Assembly: GCA_041738875.1 (NCBI GenBank)
Contig: JBGSOW010000058.1
Location: 1 to 8,161, forward strand
DNA from: JBGSOW01 sp041738875
Lineage (GTDB): Bacteria; Patescibacteriota; Dojkabacteria; CALFHW01
Direction of reading: 5' to 3'
Length of the DNA: 8,161 nt
Positions 6,571-8,161 of this stretch are shown here, piece by piece (position 1 is the stretch's first letter; each line of letters starts with the position of its first letter). A program made the position numbers and the translations under genes. Under the pieces are notes generated by a model. The model was not told the origin of the DNA. It made no database searches and saw nothing but the letters and a program-made list of their open reading frames with translations.

Positions 6571-8161
6571 ATGAATATTATCAATTTAAAAGCTATAAGA
6601 AAATTGATGCCTCTATATTTGCTTGGGGTGATTGTTTTATTTATGGTTTTATATTATAGTAACGCGCGCTTCGCGCAGTCCGAAACGAGTTATTTGGCTA
6701 GTTCGCCTGAGTTACAGATGCAAGCAAGCGCCCAGTTTTTTGCTCCAGCTCCTGTGCCTACTGAAGACGCGGATGATGGAGATTTAGCTCCAAACCAAAC
6801 CAGTCCTGCGGGCAGTGAAACAGGCGAAGCAACTCCGACTTCGCAGTCGGATACAGGAAATAATCAACTGCCCGCAAGTAGCCCTGGGATTTTCAACAAT
6901 TTATCCGAAACTATACGAAATCTATTTAGTAGAATTGGAGACGCTTTCAAACAATTGATTGAAGTTGCTCGCAACCAAAGAGTGGCTCCTGATAAAGCAC
7001 TTGATATGTCAGCTGTAAGTGTTGTAAATGTGCAAGTCGATAGAACAATAAACGAAAGCACTATTGACGAAGAAAATCTAATCTATCTTCTGGAATTACC
7101 TACTTTTAATTGGTTAAATTCTCCCGTGGTCTCTGCAGATTTGCAAACGAAAGTGCCTTCTCCGTGCGTACTTTTGTCTGGGAATAATAGCTCAAACCAA
7201 ATCCCAACCTCGATATTTACAACAAACTCTGAGTTAAATTTGAGTTCAGTGGGTGAAACGGGGAATGTTGCGATTCCAATTCCAGTGAATGGAATCGCAT
7301 GTATACTCGCAGATCCGCGTATTCCTTATTCCACTGGGTATCAGGATTTTAGTTCATTCAGGTTAGATGATTATTTTGAGAATAATCCTTTCCAGCCCCT
7401 ACTTTCTTCTGGCACTGAAATTGATAATCTAAATAGAAATACTCCGCAAAACCTGGGAAGTTTGCAAATTGATCTGACTGACGTTATTGCAAATAGGAAT
7501 ATTTCTAGTGAGGAGACTTTGCTTAGTAATTTAGCAATTGACGGTCTGGCGACTTTTGATTCATACGTTGTGGCAGCGTCAAATGCGAATGAAGAGCTTG
7601 GCAATATTGATCTGACAGATATTACAGACTTCAAAATCCCATACGGAAATCAAGCGCTACTTAACCTGTATAGAATTGAGACTTTTTATTCTGGCAATCT
7701 GCTCTTCAGCGGTAGAGCAATACAACCGAGAATAATCCACCGCAACAATACTGGGATTAAAGTTACATTTAATAAATTATTGCGCCAAGCTCCAGCAGAA
7801 AGTGAGCTGTCAGAAACAGAAATTGAGACTGTAAATGAGGAACTGCCTGACGGCGTGCAAGTGAGTCCTACAGCTGTTTCAGTGGACGAGACTGAAAACG
7901 CTAGACTACTGCAAAGATCTGAAATGTATTATCCTTTCTTGGGCGGGATTTATAGGAACTATTTGCGAATCTACTATCTTGGCAATACTTATGCTACGAA
8001 CTCTGAAGATTTCAGAATGCCAAGAGATGAAAGGCTAATTAGAGAATTTATCCAATCAATTGACACTGTGGGTTTAGAAGGACTATATACTGGAACACCT
8101 TTTCCTGGAGTCTCTCCAGGAAATATTAAATTGGTTGAGGTTATACGTGCCGAGATTTCTA
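6571..8161 (+). CDS. Large membrane-anchored extracytoplasmic protein, unrecognised (partial, runs off the window)
   Basis: An uninterrupted frame of 530 codons from ATG 6571 to the window edge with no stop. Residues 1-12 are basic, followed by a hydrophobic segment at about 14-29 (PLYLLGVIVLFMVLYY) and then NARFAQ, which suits an N-terminal anchor or uncleaved signal. Residues 40-107 are a low-complexity linker rich in Ser, Thr, Pro, Gln and acidic residues. A short amphipathic helix (IFNNLSETIRNLFSRIGDAF, 107-126) follows, and then a long Asn/Ser/Thr-rich region. Only two cysteines are present (199 and 244), possibly a disulfide. The segment IDLTD occurs twice (300-304, 346-350) without clear repeats around it. 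I do not recognise a family; composition and topology suggest a surface or envelope protein. The encoded N-terminus fits the first ATG; Met13 is an alternative start that would drop the basic residues. The C-terminus is outside the window. Confidence 0.85.
   Translation, partial: MNIINLKAIRKLMPLYLLGVIVLFMVLYYSNARFAQSETSYLASSPELQMQASAQFFAPAPVPTEDADDGDLAPNQTSPAGSETGEATPTSQSDTGNNQLPASSPGIFNNLSETIRNLFSRIGDAFKQLIEVARNQRVAPDKALDMSAVSVVNVQVDRTINESTIDEENLIYLLELPTFNWLNSPVVSADLQTKVPSPCVLLSGNNSSNQIPTSIFTTNSELNLSSVGETGNVAIPIPVNGIACILADPRIPYSTGYQDFSSFRLDDYFENNPFQPLLSSGTEIDNLNRNTPQNLGSLQIDLTDVIANRNISSEETLLSNLAIDGLATFDSYVVAASNANEELGNIDLTDITDFKIPYGNQALLNLYRIETFYSGNLLFSGRAIQPRIIHRNNTGIKVTFNKLLRQAPAESELSETEIETVNEELPDGVQVSPTAVSVDETENARLLQRSEMYYPFLGGIYRNYLRIYYLGNTYATNSEDFRMPRDERLIREFIQSIDTVGLEGLYTGTPFPGVSPGNIKLVEVIRAEIS

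Noticed and set aside
6864..7634. Two minus-strand frames of 65 and 87 codons opposite the surface protein gene
   Set aside because: The plus strand is open for 530 codons with a membrane anchor and sensible composition, so the reverse frames are shadows.
1..8161. Alternative genetic code with UGA read as glycine (as in Gracilibacteria or Absconditabacteria)
   Set aside because: Although no gene visibly ends in TGA, there is also no in-frame TGA in any long gene, including the glycine-rich DUF2207 tail where it would be expected; six TAA/TAG stops is too few to argue from.
1..8161. CRISPR array, tRNA, rRNA or insertion sequence
   Set aside because: No regularly spaced direct repeats, no cloverleaf or CCA-type tRNA sequence, no rRNA-like stretch, and no transposase or terminal inverted repeats were found by reading both strands.

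Overview
AT-rich bacterial DNA with compact genes and several starts that lack a normally spaced Shine-Dalgarno. Examples are the methyltransferase at 6450 (-10 hexamer ending about 11 bases before the ATG) and the genes starting at 4260 and 6571. Together with a LemA/DUF2207 pair, a divergent RelA/SpoT-like protein and a large unrecognised surface protein, this suggests a Candidate Phyla Radiation (Patescibacteria) or similarly divergent genome. That placement is inference; no rRNA or marker gene is present. The standard code fits: no long frame needs TGA read as an amino acid, and the visible stops are all TAA or TAG.

Layout. Positions 1-106 (+) hold the C-terminal end of a LemA protein. 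It is followed at once by a complete DUF2207 membrane protein (112-2172, +) with a signal peptide and a glycine-rich tail, apparently in one operon. Convergent to it, 15 bases away, is a 690-residue protein (2188-4260, -). I read it as a highly divergent long RelA/SpoT homologue (RSH): an HD-hydrolase-like half followed by a (p)ppGpp-synthetase-like half, both with insertions and some substituted key residues, and without the usual TGS/ACT regulatory tail.

The 270-base gap 4261-4530 is the most interesting stretch. On the minus strand it has a near-consensus promoter (TTAACA-17-TATAAT), about 100 bases of nested complementary segments, and a strong intrinsic terminator with a GAAA tetraloop that ends about 10 bases before the RSH-like start codon. 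This could be an independent small RNA, a 35-codon small-protein gene, or a terminator-type attenuator or riboswitch leader for the RSH-like gene. An alternative pairing between 4338-4343 and 4296-4301 would break the terminator.

Upstream on the minus strand are a GT4-type glycosyltransferase (4531-5703) and a protein-L-isoaspartate methyltransferase-like gene (5767-6450), probably co-transcribed. Divergent from these, across a 120-base promoter region, a large membrane-anchored extracytoplasmic protein starts at 6571 (+) and runs off the window. Envelope functions (LemA/DUF2207, glycosyltransferase, surface protein) dominate, with one putative alarmone-type enzyme.
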